A DNA stretch of 64,000 nucleotides from Pedobacter antarcticus (GCF_900112985.1 NZ_FONS01000009.1:90965-154964); one strand, 5' to 3'; shown: positions 18,075-26,907, counted from the first letter of the stretch. Notes: generated by a model not told the origin, from the sequence alone. Made by a program: numbers and translations.

Positions 18075-18114
18075 TGGCAGTGTTTGGCGTTCAAAGGCAG
18101 TGTTTGGCACTGTT
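18039..18114 (-). promoter_or_regulatory. traA promoter candidate with 4x10-bp TGGC array
   Basis: Array units occupy 18075-18114 on the plus strand; units 1 and 3 differ by one base and match the consensus core GGCAGTGTT. A -7-like box TTTATTTG (5 of 6 matches) lies at 18046-18039 on the minus strand, with a 28-nt gap as at other array promoters. It would drive the traA-D operon leftwards, or an RNA from the leader. Confidence 0.55.
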
Positions 18115-18254
18115 ATACAATACAATGCTTTCGTAAACAGGGCTTTACTTTGTACAATGATTTTTATTAATGGATTTATGCAAAACACTTTTGACAAATC
18201 GGAGGGTAACGGGAACGGCATCGAGCCGTTTTTCCCTGTTACATTTAATCCGGT

Positions 18255-18353
18255 TCCGCCTTTTTTGGCGGACGGATTTTTGTGTTCAACAGAACACGGC
18301 AAGTTGTGTTTTGAGGCACTCGAAACCGAGTTAGTGCCTCAAAACAACTTGCC
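18255..18353. other. Inverted repeats upstream of mobA, candidate oriT
   Basis: Two structures lie just upstream of the relaxosome genes. One is a 6-bp stem with a T6 loop (18255-18260 with 18267-18272). The other is a long imperfect inverted repeat, 18298-18320 with 18333-18353, in which 21 bp pair with a single 2-nt bulge around a 12-nt loop. Large inverted repeats beside mob genes are typical of origins of transfer. No nick site could be identified, and a cis-regulatory hairpin for mobA is the alternative. Confidence 0.5.
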
Positions 18354-18418
18354 CTACTGGGAGCTTGAAAAACGTCTTCCGAAGTCAGCGTTTTGCGTGG
18401 ATTTAAAATGGATTAGTG

Positions 18419-18856
18419 ATGAACGAGAACAATAACAAAAAACAGAATAAGGGCGGACGGAGAGCTAAGACCGACCCAAGCATCCACCGCCACGTTTTCC
18501 GTCTTACAGACGAAGAAAATGCCAAACTTTTATCGCTTTTTGAAACATCGGGAATGCCCAATAAAGCAAAGTTTATCATTTCTCTGCTGTTCAGTAAAGA
18601 AATGAAATCGGTTAAAATTGACAAGGGAACGGTTGATTTTTATATGAGATTAACCTCGTTTCACAGTCAGTTTCGCTCCGTTGGTGTAAACTATAACCAG
18701 ATTGTAAAGCTGCTGTACAAGAATTTTTCCGAGAAAAAAGCCGCAGCGTTCCTTTACAAATTGGAAAAACAGACGGCTGAAATGGCGATGCTATGCCAAA
18801 AAATCATTCAGATAACTGAAGAATTTGAAGCAAAACATCTAAAAAAACAGTCTTAG
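18419..18856 (+). CDS. mobA: MobA, relaxosome accessory DNA-binding protein
   Basis: A 145-residue basic protein. After a disordered N-terminus (NNNKKQNKGGRR), residues 25-60 (HRHVFRLTDEENAKLL..) fit a ribbon-helix-helix domain. This is the MobA/BtgA type that binds oriT and helps the relaxase. I chose the ATG at 18419 over the GTG at 18416. The relaxase gene starts 2 bp after its stop. Confidence 0.82.
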   Translation: MNENNNKKQNKGGRRAKTDPSIHRHVFRLTDEENAKLLSLFETSGMPNKAKFIISLLFSKEMKSVKIDKGTVDFYMRLTSFHSQFRSVGVNYNQIVKLLYKNFSEKKAAAFLYKLEKQTAEMAMLCQKIIQITEEFEAKHLKKQS

Positions 18857-18858
18857 AA

Positions 18859-20139
18859 ATGATAGCGAAAATCGGCAGAAGCGAAAATTTGTACGGAGCA
18901 TTGGCATATAACAATCTGAAAGTGGAGAATGAAAATGGAAAAATTCTGTTCACAAATAAGATAATCGAAAGGTCAAACGGAGCATATACTGTTGCACAAT
19001 TAGCACAATCTTTTGCCCCTTATTTGATAGCCAACCGTAATACCGAGAAACATACGTTGCATATTTCGCTTAATCCCGACCCGAAAGATAAGGTTAGCGA
19101 TGACAGGTTTCGGCAAATGGCGGAGCAGTATATGCGGGAAATGGGTTACGGCGAACAACCTTTCGTAGTGTTTAAGCATACCGATATTGACCGCAGCCAT
19201 ATACACATTGTATCGGTTTGCGTGGACGAGCAGGGCAAAAAGATTTCGGACAAATTCGAGAAAATGCGGTCAATGAATGTATGCCGAGAACTGGAAAGGC
19301 AACACGGGCTGATACCTGCAACAGACAAAGAGCGCACTCAGAATGATAAGGTTTTCCGTCCGGTAGATTACAAAGCAGGCGATGTAAAAAGTCAAATTGC
19401 TTCAGTAGTCCGCCACCTGCCGAATTATTATAAATTTCAGACTTTGGGCGAATACAATGCTTTGCTTTCCCTGTTCAATGTTACTACCGAAAAAGTGCAG
19501 GGCGAATTGCAGGGACAACTACGGCAGGGTTTACTGTACATTCCTTTAAATGAAAAAGGCGAAAGAGCCGGGCTTCCGTTCAAGGCTTCGTTGTTTGGTA
19601 AAAATGCAGGGCTTCCGGCTTTGGAATTGCATTTTGCAAAATGCAAAGAGGATTTAAAAGACCACCCGACAAAACCAACCATTAAAGCTGTTGTAACTAT
19701 TGCCCTGCAAACCACAAGTGATGAACAGGCTTTTAAAAAACAGTTAGGCGAACAGGGCATTAACGTTGTGGTTCGTAGAAATGACACAGGGCGTATTTAC
19801 GGAATGACTTTTATAGACCACAATTCTAAAACGGTTTGGAACGGTTCACGTTTGAGCAAGAAACTTTCTGCCAATGCCTTTAATGATTATTGGAACAATA
19901 ATATCAAACCCGATATTAAAGAACCTGCTATTTTACAACCCAAACTATCCACATCAAATGATGCGGATCTTCCTGCGGAAGAACCACACCATTTGTTCGA
20001 CTTCCTGAATACTACTGAAAAACACGAAGACGGTTTGATTGAGGCATTTGGCGGTTTGTTACCCGAAGCACAGGGCGATGATTACGAGGAACAGGATTTT
20101 GCTAACAAAATGAAGAAGAAAAAAAAAAGAAGACTGTAA
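18859..20139 (+). CDS. mobB: MobB relaxase
   Basis: A 426-residue relaxase that nicks oriT and leads the single strand into the recipient. The metal-binding histidine motif is H107...H114-x-H116 (HTDIDRSHIH), as in MOBP-type enzymes. The catalytic Tyr is probably in the N-terminal ~35 residues (GALAYNNLK). The tail is very Lys-rich (KKKKKRRL). Downstream a terminator closes the mobAB unit before the mercury-type cassette. Confidence 0.88.
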   Translation: MIAKIGRSENLYGALAYNNLKVENENGKILFTNKIIERSNGAYTVAQLAQSFAPYLIANRNTEKHTLHISLNPDPKDKVSDDRFRQMAEQYMREMGYGEQPFVVFKHTDIDRSHIHIVSVCVDEQGKKISDKFEKMRSMNVCRELERQHGLIPATDKERTQNDKVFRPVDYKAGDVKSQIASVVRHLPNYYKFQTLGEYNALLSLFNVTTEKVQGELQGQLRQGLLYIPLNEKGERAGLPFKASLFGKNAGLPALELHFAKCKEDLKDHPTKPTIKAVVTIALQTTSDEQAFKKQLGEQGINVVVRRNDTGRIYGMTFIDHNSKTVWNGSRLSKKLSANAFNDYWNNNIKPDIKEPAILQPKLSTSNDADLPAEEPHHLFDFLNTTEKHEDGLIEAFGGLLPEAQGDDYEEQDFANKMKKKKKRRL

Positions 20140-20144
20140 GAGGT

Positions 20145-20172
20145 CAGATTTTGGAATTAAAAATCTGTTTTT
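20145..20172 (+). terminator. Terminator after mobB
   Basis: An 8-bp stem (20145-20152 with 20160-20167, 7-nt loop) is followed by TTTTT at 20168-20172, 5 bp after the mobB stop. Confidence 0.7.
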
Positions 20173-20222
20173 AAAAAGATTTATTGAGCTGTCACTTTAT
20201 AATTCTGAAAGAATTTGAGTTG

Positions 20223-20263
20223 TATTTAAGTAATTGCTTAAATAAACAAATTGACTATCTTTG
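20223..20263 (+). promoter_or_regulatory. ArsR-type promoter/operator
   Basis: TTG at 20234-20236 and a perfect -7 box TATCTTTG at 20256-20263 are 19 bp apart. A perfect 8-bp inverted repeat, TATTTAAG at 20223-20230 and CTTAAATA at 20237-20244, surrounds the -33 TTG. A dimeric ArsR repressor bound there would block the polymerase. The ATG at 20268 is 4 bp after the -7 box, so the mRNA is probably leaderless. Confidence 0.75.
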
Positions 20264-20267
20264 TGCT

Positions 20268-20642
20268 ATGGACAATAATTCTTGCATACGACAACAAGCA
20301 GACATTAAACAAATAAACCGCTGTAAAGACCGAGTTTCAGAACTCAACGGTTCTTTTGACTATTTATCGAACGGACTTGAATTAGCGGGAAACAATGTAA
20401 GACTGAAAATACTCTTTCTACTTTATGAAGAAAAACGACTTTGTGTTTGTGATATAAGTGATATTCTTGGTATGACAATTTCAGCGGTTTCACAACACTT
20501 GCGGAAACTCAAAGACAGAAAACTTATTGAAACCGAACGAGAAGCTCAAACTATTTTTCACTCACTGACTAAAGAGTATGAAAAAATGCTGAAACCATTT
20601 TTCAAAATACTTGACGAAAACAAAATATTAGAAACAATATGA
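20268..20642 (+). CDS. ArsR/SmtB-family metal-sensing repressor
   Basis: A 124-residue winged-helix repressor. The core contains RLCVCDISDILGMTISAVSQ, with the paired cysteines of the ELCVCDL-type metal site, followed by the recognition helix and wing. Extra cysteines occur at C6 and C19. The start at 20268 is fixed by the -7 box just upstream; the frame also opens earlier, but only across the promoter. Its stop overlaps merTP by 4 bp (ATGA), so it surely regulates that operon. Hg(II) is the probable inducer, inferred from the neighbours. Confidence 0.85.
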   Translation: MDNNSCIRQQADIKQINRCKDRVSELNGSFDYLSNGLELAGNNVRLKILFLLYEEKRLCVCDISDILGMTISAVSQHLRKLKDRKLIETEREAQTIFHSLTKEYEKMLKPFFKILDENKILETI

Positions 20643-21232
20643 AAACTGACAAAAAATTAATTGGTGCAGGACTTTTGACTACAATTGCAGCTTCTCTTTG
20701 TTGCATCACACCAGTATTGGCTCTTATTGCAGGAACAAGCGGTCTTGCTTCCACTTTTTCTTGGCTTGAACCTTTTCGACCCTATTTTATCGGGTTGACA
20801 ATTTTGGTTCTTGGTTTTGCTTGGTATCAAAAGTTGAAACCCAAAAAGCAGATAGATTGCAATTGTGAGACAGAAGAAAAACCAAAATTCATTCAGTCAA
20901 AAATGTTTTTAGGAATTGTAACAGCATTTGCAATCGTAATGCTTGCCTTTCCATACTACTCAAGCATTTTCTACCCAAAGACAGAAAAGCAAATTATAGC
21001 GGTGGACAAATCCAATATTCAAAAAGTAGAATTTACGATTAGCGGAATGACTTGTGCAAGTTGTGGCGAACACGTAAATCACGAAGTAAATAAATTGACA
21101 GGAATAATAAGTTCAAACGCCTCATACGAAAAAGGAAACGCAATCGTGGAATTTGACAACTCAAAAACGAATATTTCTGAGGTCGAAAAAGCAATTAACT
21201 CAACAGGATATTCTGTAACCGACAAAAAATAA
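20639..21232 (+). CDS. merTP: MerTP, fused mercury transporter
   Basis: A 197-residue membrane protein combining a MerT part and a MerP-like HMA domain. Helix 1 has the vicinal Cys pair of MerT (SLCCITPV, about residues 19-26), and a C-x-C pair follows in the loop (DCNCE, about 78-82). The last 65 residues are an HMA domain with GMTC139ASC142. In mercury systems such proteins carry Hg(II) inwards for MerA. No MerA is encoded in this window, so the cassette either works with a reductase elsewhere or handles the metal differently. Confidence 0.82.
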   Translation: MKTDKKLIGAGLLTTIAASLCCITPVLALIAGTSGLASTFSWLEPFRPYFIGLTILVLGFAWYQKLKPKKQIDCNCETEEKPKFIQSKMFLGIVTAFAIVMLAFPYYSSIFYPKTEKQIIAVDKSNIQKVEFTISGMTCASCGEHVNHEVNKLTGIISSNASYEKGNAIVEFDNSKTNISEVEKAINSTGYSVTDKK

Positions 21233-21238
21233 AACCAA

Positions 21239-21445
21239 ATGGAAATCATATTGCAATCAACAATTACTTGCCCCAACTGCGGACACAAGAAAGAAGAAAC
21301 AATGCCGACAGACGCTTGCCAATATTTCTACGAATGTGAAAAATGCAAACAAGTTCTTAAACCAAAACAAGGAGACTGTTGTGTTTATTGTAGTTACGGA
21401 AGTGTTCCTTGTCCACCAATTCAGCAGGACAAAAAATGTTGCTGA
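21239..21445 (+). CDS. GDCCVxC-type small Cys-rich protein
   Basis: A 68-residue protein with about ten cysteines: two CPNC/CEKC zinc-ribbon-like pairs, then GDCCVYCSYG and a C-terminal CC. The GDCCVxC family typically follows merTP-like genes, and in some organisms contains selenocysteine; here all positions are Cys. It begins 6 bp after merTP. A metal-binding role is inferred from the cysteines and operon. Confidence 0.75.
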   Translation: MEIILQSTITCPNCGHKKEETMPTDACQYFYECEKCKQVLKPKQGDCCVYCSYGSVPCPPIQQDKKCC

Positions 21446-21540
21446 CGGACAGAAAACAGAAGAGCAACTAAAAGTATTTTTTATTTGGATGCTTCATAAA
21501 TGTTACGATACAAAAGGATCATAGAAGCTACAACTCTTAT

Positions 21541-21616
21541 CACTTCGCCAAACACTGCCACGCACCGCCATTGACTGCCACATTCTTATAGCCGCTGTGT
21601 AGAGCCTTTAAATTCA
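21541..21616 (+). promoter_or_regulatory. mobC promoter candidate with 4x10-bp TGGC array
   Basis: Four 10-bp units lie at 21541-21580, here in minus orientation and therefore again pointing away from the gene. All four start TGGC, and one is exactly TGGCAGTGTT. A weak -7 candidate TAAATTCA (4 of 6 matches) is at 21609-21616, 28 nt from the array. mobC starts at 21643. The mercury-type cassette therefore sits between mobB and the array, leaving mobC with its own control. Confidence 0.6.
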
Positions 21617-21642
21617 CGCCCGAACATTAAAACTAAAAAAGA

Positions 21643-23637
21643 ATGCAGGGAGAAGACGATTTAAGAGGTTTAGCCAAAATAATGGCTTTTATGCGGGCAG
21701 TCAGTATTCTTTTGGTGCTGATGCACCTTTATTGGTTCTGCTACGGGTTCTTTTTAGAACGTGGTTGGACGTTGGAAATAATCAACAAGATATTAGGCAA
21801 TTTCGACCGGACGGCGGGCTTGTTTTCACATACCCTTTATACCAAGGCGTTCGCTTTGGTTTTGCTTGCTTTGAGTTGTTTGGGAACGAAAGGCGTAAAG
21901 AATGAGAAGATAACCTGGGCTAAAATCTACGTGGCTTTGGGCGTTGGTTTTGTGCTGTTCTTTCTGAACACGCCGTTGTTAAAGCTATCTCCGGTAATAG
22001 GCACATTTCTGTATATCCTTACTATCTCGTTAGGTTATATTGCTTTGCTGATGGCGGGCGTATGGATGAGCCGCTTGCTTCGTACCAACTTAATGGACGA
22101 TGTTTTCAACAACGAGAACGAGAGCTTTCAACAGGAAACAAAGCTGATGGAAAATGAATATTCCGTTAACCTGCCCACCAAATTTTACTACAAAGGCAAA
22201 TGGAACAACGGTTGGATAAACATTGTAAATCCTTTCAGGGCATCAATCGTGTTGGGTACTCCGGGTTCCGGTAAATCTTATGCCATCGTAAACAACTACA
22301 TCAAGCAGCAGATTGAGAAAGGCTTTAGTATGTATATATATGATTTTAAATTTGACGACCTTTCCACCATTGCCTACAATCATTTATTGAAGCATCGGGA
22401 TAAGTACAAAGTTCAACCAAAATTCTATGTGATAAATTTCGATGACCCACGCAAGAGCCATAGGTGCAATCCACTCAATCCCGATTTTATGACAGACATT
22501 TCCGACGCTTACGAAGCGGCTTACACCATAATGCTGAACCTCAACCGTAGCTGGATACAGAAGCAAGGGGATTTTTTCGTGGAAAGCCCAATTATCCTAT
22601 TGGCTGCCATTATTTGGTATCTGAAAATCTATGAGGATGGTAAGTATTGTACATTCCCGCACGCCATTGAATTGCTGAATAAAAAGTATTCGGACGTATT
22701 TACCATTCTGACCTCATATTCCGATTTGGAAAACTATCTTTCTCCGTTTATGGATGCCTGGCAAGGTGGCGCACAAGACCAATTGCAGGGACAGATTGCA
22801 TCGGCAAAAATCCCTTTGTCAAGAATGATTAGCCCGCAGTTGTATTGGGTTATGACTGGCGATGACTTTTCACTTGACATCAACAGCCCGAAAGAACCTA
22901 AAATTTTGTGCGTTGGTAACAATCCTGACCGTCAAAATATCTATTCCGCAGCATTGGGTTTATACAATTCAAGAATTGTAAAGCTCATCAACAAAAAGGG
23001 ACAATTAAAGAGTTCAGTAATCATAGATGAGTTGCCTACGATATATTTTAGAGGACTGGATAATCTTATCGCAACAGCGAGAAGTAATAAGGTGGCTGTA
23101 TGTTTGGGCTTTCAGGATTTTTCGCAATTAACAAGGGATTATGGCGACAAGGAAAGTAAGGTAATTCAAAATACCGTTGGTAATATTTTCTCCGGGCAGG
23201 TAGTTGGCGAAACGGCAAAAAGCCTTTCGGAACGTTTCGGAAAAGTATTGCAGAAACGCCAAAGTATGACGATTAACAGGAATGATAAATCTACCTCTAT
23301 TTCCACACAGTTAGATAGCCTTATTCCGGCTTCCAAAATTTCAACGCTTACACAAGGTATGTTTGTCGGATCTGTATCAGATAACTTTGATGAACGTATC
23401 GACCAAAAGATTTTCCACGCTGAAATTGTAGTGGACAATGAAAAAGTTGCCGCAGAAACTAAAGTCTATCAGAAGATACCGGAAATCCTATCGTTTGTTG
23501 ATGAACACGGAGAAGATAAAATGAAGCAGGATATTGACAGCAATTACCGTCAGATAAAACAAGACATTGTACAGATTATCGAAAAGGAATTGGAGCGTAT
23601 CAAAAACGACCCAGATTTGCAGCATTTGGTACAGTAG
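21643..23637 (+). CDS. mobC: MobC, VirD4-type coupling protein
   Basis: A 664-residue coupling ATPase that brings the relaxosome to the mating pore. Four hydrophobic segments are in the first 165 residues. Walker A is GTPGSGKS (residues 205-212), and a Walker B-like strand SSVIIDELPTIY lies near 451-462. A TraM-binding-type domain follows. The length agrees with the MobC/TraG family of Bacteroidota ICEs. Confidence 0.9.
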   Translation: MQGEDDLRGLAKIMAFMRAVSILLVLMHLYWFCYGFFLERGWTLEIINKILGNFDRTAGLFSHTLYTKAFALVLLALSCLGTKGVKNEKITWAKIYVALGVGFVLFFLNTPLLKLSPVIGTFLYILTISLGYIALLMAGVWMSRLLRTNLMDDVFNNENESFQQETKLMENEYSVNLPTKFYYKGKWNNGWINIVNPFRASIVLGTPGSGKSYAIVNNYIKQQIEKGFSMYIYDFKFDDLSTIAYNHLLKHRDKYKVQPKFYVINFDDPRKSHRCNPLNPDFMTDISDAYEAAYTIMLNLNRSWIQKQGDFFVESPIILLAAIIWYLKIYEDGKYCTFPHAIELLNKKYSDVFTILTSYSDLENYLSPFMDAWQGGAQDQLQGQIASAKIPLSRMISPQLYWVMTGDDFSLDINSPKEPKILCVGNNPDRQNIYSAALGLYNSRIVKLINKKGQLKSSVIIDELPTIYFRGLDNLIATARSNKVAVCLGFQDFSQLTRDYGDKESKVIQNTVGNIFSGQVVGETAKSLSERFGKVLQKRQSMTINRNDKSTSISTQLDSLIPASKISTLTQGMFVGSVSDNFDERIDQKIFHAEIVVDNEKVAAETKVYQKIPEILSFVDEHGEDKMKQDIDSNYRQIKQDIVQIIEKELERIKNDPDLQHLVQ

Positions 23638-23700
23638 AGATGATTAAATTCAATATAATTCTATTAAATCTACAAAGGTCGAAGTAAGAATTTTAAATTG

Positions 23701-23708
23701 TAATTTTG
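23701..23708 (+). promoter_or_regulatory. -7 box upstream of the copper regulator
   Basis: TAATTTTG is a perfect match to TAnnTTTG, 35 bp before the ATG of the HMA-AraC gene. No good -33 TTG is at the usual distance, so the promoter may need an activator. Confidence 0.45.
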
Positions 23709-23743
23709 TTAATCAATTAATAAAACATGGTTAGCAAAAAATT

Positions 23744-24307
23744 ATGACGACACTCTTTATTAAAAATATGGTATGCGACCGCTGCATTATGGTTGTGCAA
23801 GCTGAATTGGATAAGCTGAGCTTAAATGCTAAAAATATTAAGCTGGGAGAAGTTATCCTTGACAAGGAAATTACACCTGCCGAAAAAGATACTTTGGTCA
23901 AAATTTTAGCCCCATTAGGCTTTGAAGTCATCGACGACAAAAAAAGTCGTATGATTGAAAAGATAAAAAGCATTATCATTGATTTGGTGCATCATCAGGA
24001 CAATGAAATTAAAACCAATCTTTCTAATATACTTAGTAATGCCTTGCACAACGATTACAACTACTTGTCCAACTTCTTTTCAGAAGTAGAAGGAACTACA
24101 ATAGAAAAATACTTTATAGCCCAAAAGATAGAAAAAGTAAAAGAACTTTTGGTTTATGATGAGCTTTCGTTAAGTGAAATTGCGGATCGTCTGAATTATT
24201 CAAGCGTGGCTTACCTCAGTAACCAGTTCAAGAAAGTAACAGGATTGACGCCGAGCCATTTCAAACAGATACGGGAAGACAAACGCAAGCCACTGGATAA
24301 GGTTTAA
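23744..24307 (+). CDS. HMA-AraC fusion: metal-sensing transcription regulator
   Basis: A 187-residue one-component regulator. Residues 1-70 form an HMA-like ferredoxin fold with C11-x2-C14 (NMVCDRC), a Cu(I)-type site. Residues 85-187 are an AraC-type double helix-turn-helix (SEIADRLNYSSVAYLSNQFKKVTG.. region). It precedes copA by 89 bp and is likely the switch of the copper island: metal binding to the HMA part would alter DNA binding. Typical AraC sensors use cupin domains; an HMA sensor is a Bacteroidota variant. Confidence 0.8.
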   Translation: MTTLFIKNMVCDRCIMVVQAELDKLSLNAKNIKLGEVILDKEITPAEKDTLVKILAPLGFEVIDDKKSRMIEKIKSIIIDLVHHQDNEIKTNLSNILSNALHNDYNYLSNFFSEVEGTTIEKYFIAQKIEKVKELLVYDELSLSEIADRLNYSSVAYLSNQFKKVTGLTPSHFKQIREDKRKPLDKV

Positions 24308-24396
24308 GTAAATCTTACAAATCAATCCTATAATTTCACAATAGAAATCCCCTTTGTTATTGCCAATTTTGTATTGTTAAATAAAGCAATCGAGAT

Positions 24397-26808
24397 ATGG
24401 CAACGAATAGAGATACAATATATATTCCCTTAGAGGATGTAGAAAGTGAGCATTGTGCATTAATAGTAGATAAAGGACTGGCACAGGTGCAAGGTGTGGA
24501 AAGCCACAAAGTAGAGCTAAACAACCGCAGGGTGGCTATTACCGTTAATGATAACGAGGTAGTAGGCGAAGCTGTAAAGGCAATCAAAGATTTAGGCTAC
24601 GGCGTTCCTACCGTTAAAAAGACTTATCCTGTATTGGGTATGACCTGTGCGTCCTGTGCAGGCAGTGCCGAAAGTATGGCAAAATATACTTCTGGGGTAG
24701 TAAATGCCGAAGTGAATTACGGTACAGGAAACCTCAACGTTGAGTTCCTGCCGAATATAACCAGTTCCGAGCAAATCCGTAAAGCGGTACAGGATGGCGG
24801 TTATGACCTCTTGCTCGAAGACGAGAACAAGCAGCAAGAAACCTTAGAAGCTATCCACGCCGAAAAATTCAAAAAACTTAAAAACAAAACCATTTGGGCG
24901 GTAATCCTATCGCTCCCAGTAGTCATTATCGGTATGTTCTTTATGGATATGCCTTATGGTAATGAAATAATGTGGGCATTCTCCACTCCAGTAGTTTTAT
25001 GGTTAGGTAAAGACTTCTTTATCAATGCATGGAAGCAGGCAAAGCACCGTTCCGCCAATATGGACACGTTGGTTGCCTTGAGTACAGGTATCGCCTATAT
25101 ATTCAGTGTATTCAATATGCTGTTTATGGACTTTTGGCATCAAAGAGGCTTACACGCACACGTGTACTTTGAAGCGGCAGCCGTAATCGTTGCCTTTATT
25201 CTATTGGGTAAATTATTGGAAGAAAAAGCCAAAGGCAATACCTCATCAGCCATTAAAAAGCTGATGGGCTTACAGCCGAAAACGGTTATCGTAATAGAAG
25301 CCTACGGCACGGAAAGACAAAAAGCCATCGAAGATGTAAACGCAGGCGATATTATTTTGGTTAAGCCTGGCGAAAAAATTGCAGTGGATGGTATGGTCGT
25401 ATCGGGCAATTCTTATGTAGATGAAAGTATGCTAAGCGGTGAGCCTGTTCCGGTACTGAAAAAGGAAAACGAAAAGGTATTTGCAGGAACCATCAACCAA
25501 AAAGGTAGCTTCCAGTTCAAGGCGGTAAAAGTGGGTAAAGAAACAATGCTTGCCCAAATTATCAAAATGGTACAGGACGCACAAGGAAGTAAAGCACCTG
25601 TACAAAAACTGGTGGATAAAATAGCAGGTATTTTTGTTCCGGTAGTAATGGGTATCGCTGTTCTGACGTTCTTTTTATGGCTGATATTAGGAGGCGACAA
25701 CGGCTTAGTACAAGGTCTTTTAGCAGCCGTTACCGTATTAGTCATTGCTTGCCCTTGTGCTTTAGGCTTGGCTACACCGACCGCTATTATGGTAGGCGTT
25801 GGTAAAGGTGCTGAAAACGGCATCCTGATTAAAGATGCGGAAAGCCTGGAATTGGCGAAAAAAGTGAACGCCATCGTATTGGATAAAACAGGTACGATTA
25901 CCGAGGGAAGACCCGAAGTTACAGGCATCCAATGGCTGAACAATGACGATGCTACCAAAGATGTTTTATTGAGCATCGAAAAGCAATCTGAACACCCATT
26001 AGCGGAAGCCGTCGTGAAGCATTTGGAGGGCGTTTCCACCACTGCATTATCAAACTTTGACAGTATCACAGGTAAAGGCGCAAAAGCCGATTACAACAAC
26101 GACACTTACTATGTAGGTAATAAAAAGCTGTTAGCTGAAAACAACATTACCATTGCCGACCAACTGCAACAGCAGGCAGACGAATGGGGCACGCAGTCTA
26201 AAACCGTTATCTGGTTTGCAAACAGCAAACAGGCACTTTCTGTAGTGGCGATTTCCGATAAAATCAAAGAAACATCGGTAGCAGCTATCAAGGAAATACA
26301 GGATATGGGCATAGACCTGTATATGTTGACCGGAGATAACGAAGCGACTGCCAAAGCCATTGCACAGCAAACAGGCATCGGGCATTATAAAGCAGAAGTA
26401 TTGCCACAGCACAAAGCCGACTTTGTAAAAGAACTACAAGCACAGGGCAAAGTAGTAGCAATGGTCGGGGACGGTATCAATGACAGTACAGCTCTTGCAA
26501 CTGCCGATGTAAGCATTGCAATGGGTAAAGGTTCTGATATCGCAATGGACGTGGCGAAGATGACCATTATTTCATCAGACCTGACCAAAATACCGCAGGC
26601 GATTAGATTATCTAAACAGACCGTCGCGACCATCAAGCAAAACCTGTTTTGGGCGTTCATCTATAACCTAATCGGTATTCCGATTGCAGCAGGTATCCTA
26701 TATCCTATCAATGGTTTCTTATTGAACCCGATGATTGCAGGAGCAGCAATGGCATTGAGCAGCGTTAGCGTGGTAAGTAACAGCCTTCGATTGAAGTGGA
26801 AGAGATAA
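24397..26808 (+). CDS. copA: CopA, Cu(I)-exporting P1B ATPase
   Basis: An 803-residue inner-membrane ATPase exporting Cu(I) to the periplasm. There are two N-terminal HMA domains. The first (1-70) lacks the CxxC, and the second has GMTC84ASC87. The membrane site is C452-P-C454, the phosphorylation site is D496 in DKTGT, the SEHP motif follows near 529-532, and GDGIND marks the hinge near 689-694. Eight membrane helices are expected. The C-terminal helices and length are normal, so it appears intact. Confidence 0.93.
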   Translation: MATNRDTIYIPLEDVESEHCALIVDKGLAQVQGVESHKVELNNRRVAITVNDNEVVGEAVKAIKDLGYGVPTVKKTYPVLGMTCASCAGSAESMAKYTSGVVNAEVNYGTGNLNVEFLPNITSSEQIRKAVQDGGYDLLLEDENKQQETLEAIHAEKFKKLKNKTIWAVILSLPVVIIGMFFMDMPYGNEIMWAFSTPVVLWLGKDFFINAWKQAKHRSANMDTLVALSTGIAYIFSVFNMLFMDFWHQRGLHAHVYFEAAAVIVAFILLGKLLEEKAKGNTSSAIKKLMGLQPKTVIVIEAYGTERQKAIEDVNAGDIILVKPGEKIAVDGMVVSGNSYVDESMLSGEPVPVLKKENEKVFAGTINQKGSFQFKAVKVGKETMLAQIIKMVQDAQGSKAPVQKLVDKIAGIFVPVVMGIAVLTFFLWLILGGDNGLVQGLLAAVTVLVIACPCALGLATPTAIMVGVGKGAENGILIKDAESLELAKKVNAIVLDKTGTITEGRPEVTGIQWLNNDDATKDVLLSIEKQSEHPLAEAVVKHLEGVSTTALSNFDSITGKGAKADYNNDTYYVGNKKLLAENNITIADQLQQQADEWGTQSKTVIWFANSKQALSVVAISDKIKETSVAAIKEIQDMGIDLYMLTGDNEATAKAIAQQTGIGHYKAEVLPQHKADFVKELQAQGKVVAMVGDGINDSTALATADVSIAMGKGSDIAMDVAKMTIISSDLTKIPQAIRLSKQTVATIKQNLFWAFIYNLIGIPIAAGILYPINGFLLNPMIAGAAMALSSVSVVSNSLRLKWKR

Positions 26809-26907
26809 ATCAGTAAATCTCACAAATCAAACAGGAAATTACATAACAATAATTAACAGTACAACACGGAAATTTGTACTATCAGATAACTCTAAAATTT
26901 GTAAACG

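Noticed and set aside
18067..18435. 122-codon plus-strand frame upstream of mobA
   Set aside because: It covers the decamer array and the large inverted repeat, starts without a family-like N-terminus and overlaps mobA; the noncoding explanation is better.
25413..26069. Long frame opposite copA
   Set aside because: Antisense shadow of a strongly conserved ATPase gene; its composition mirrors copA codons.
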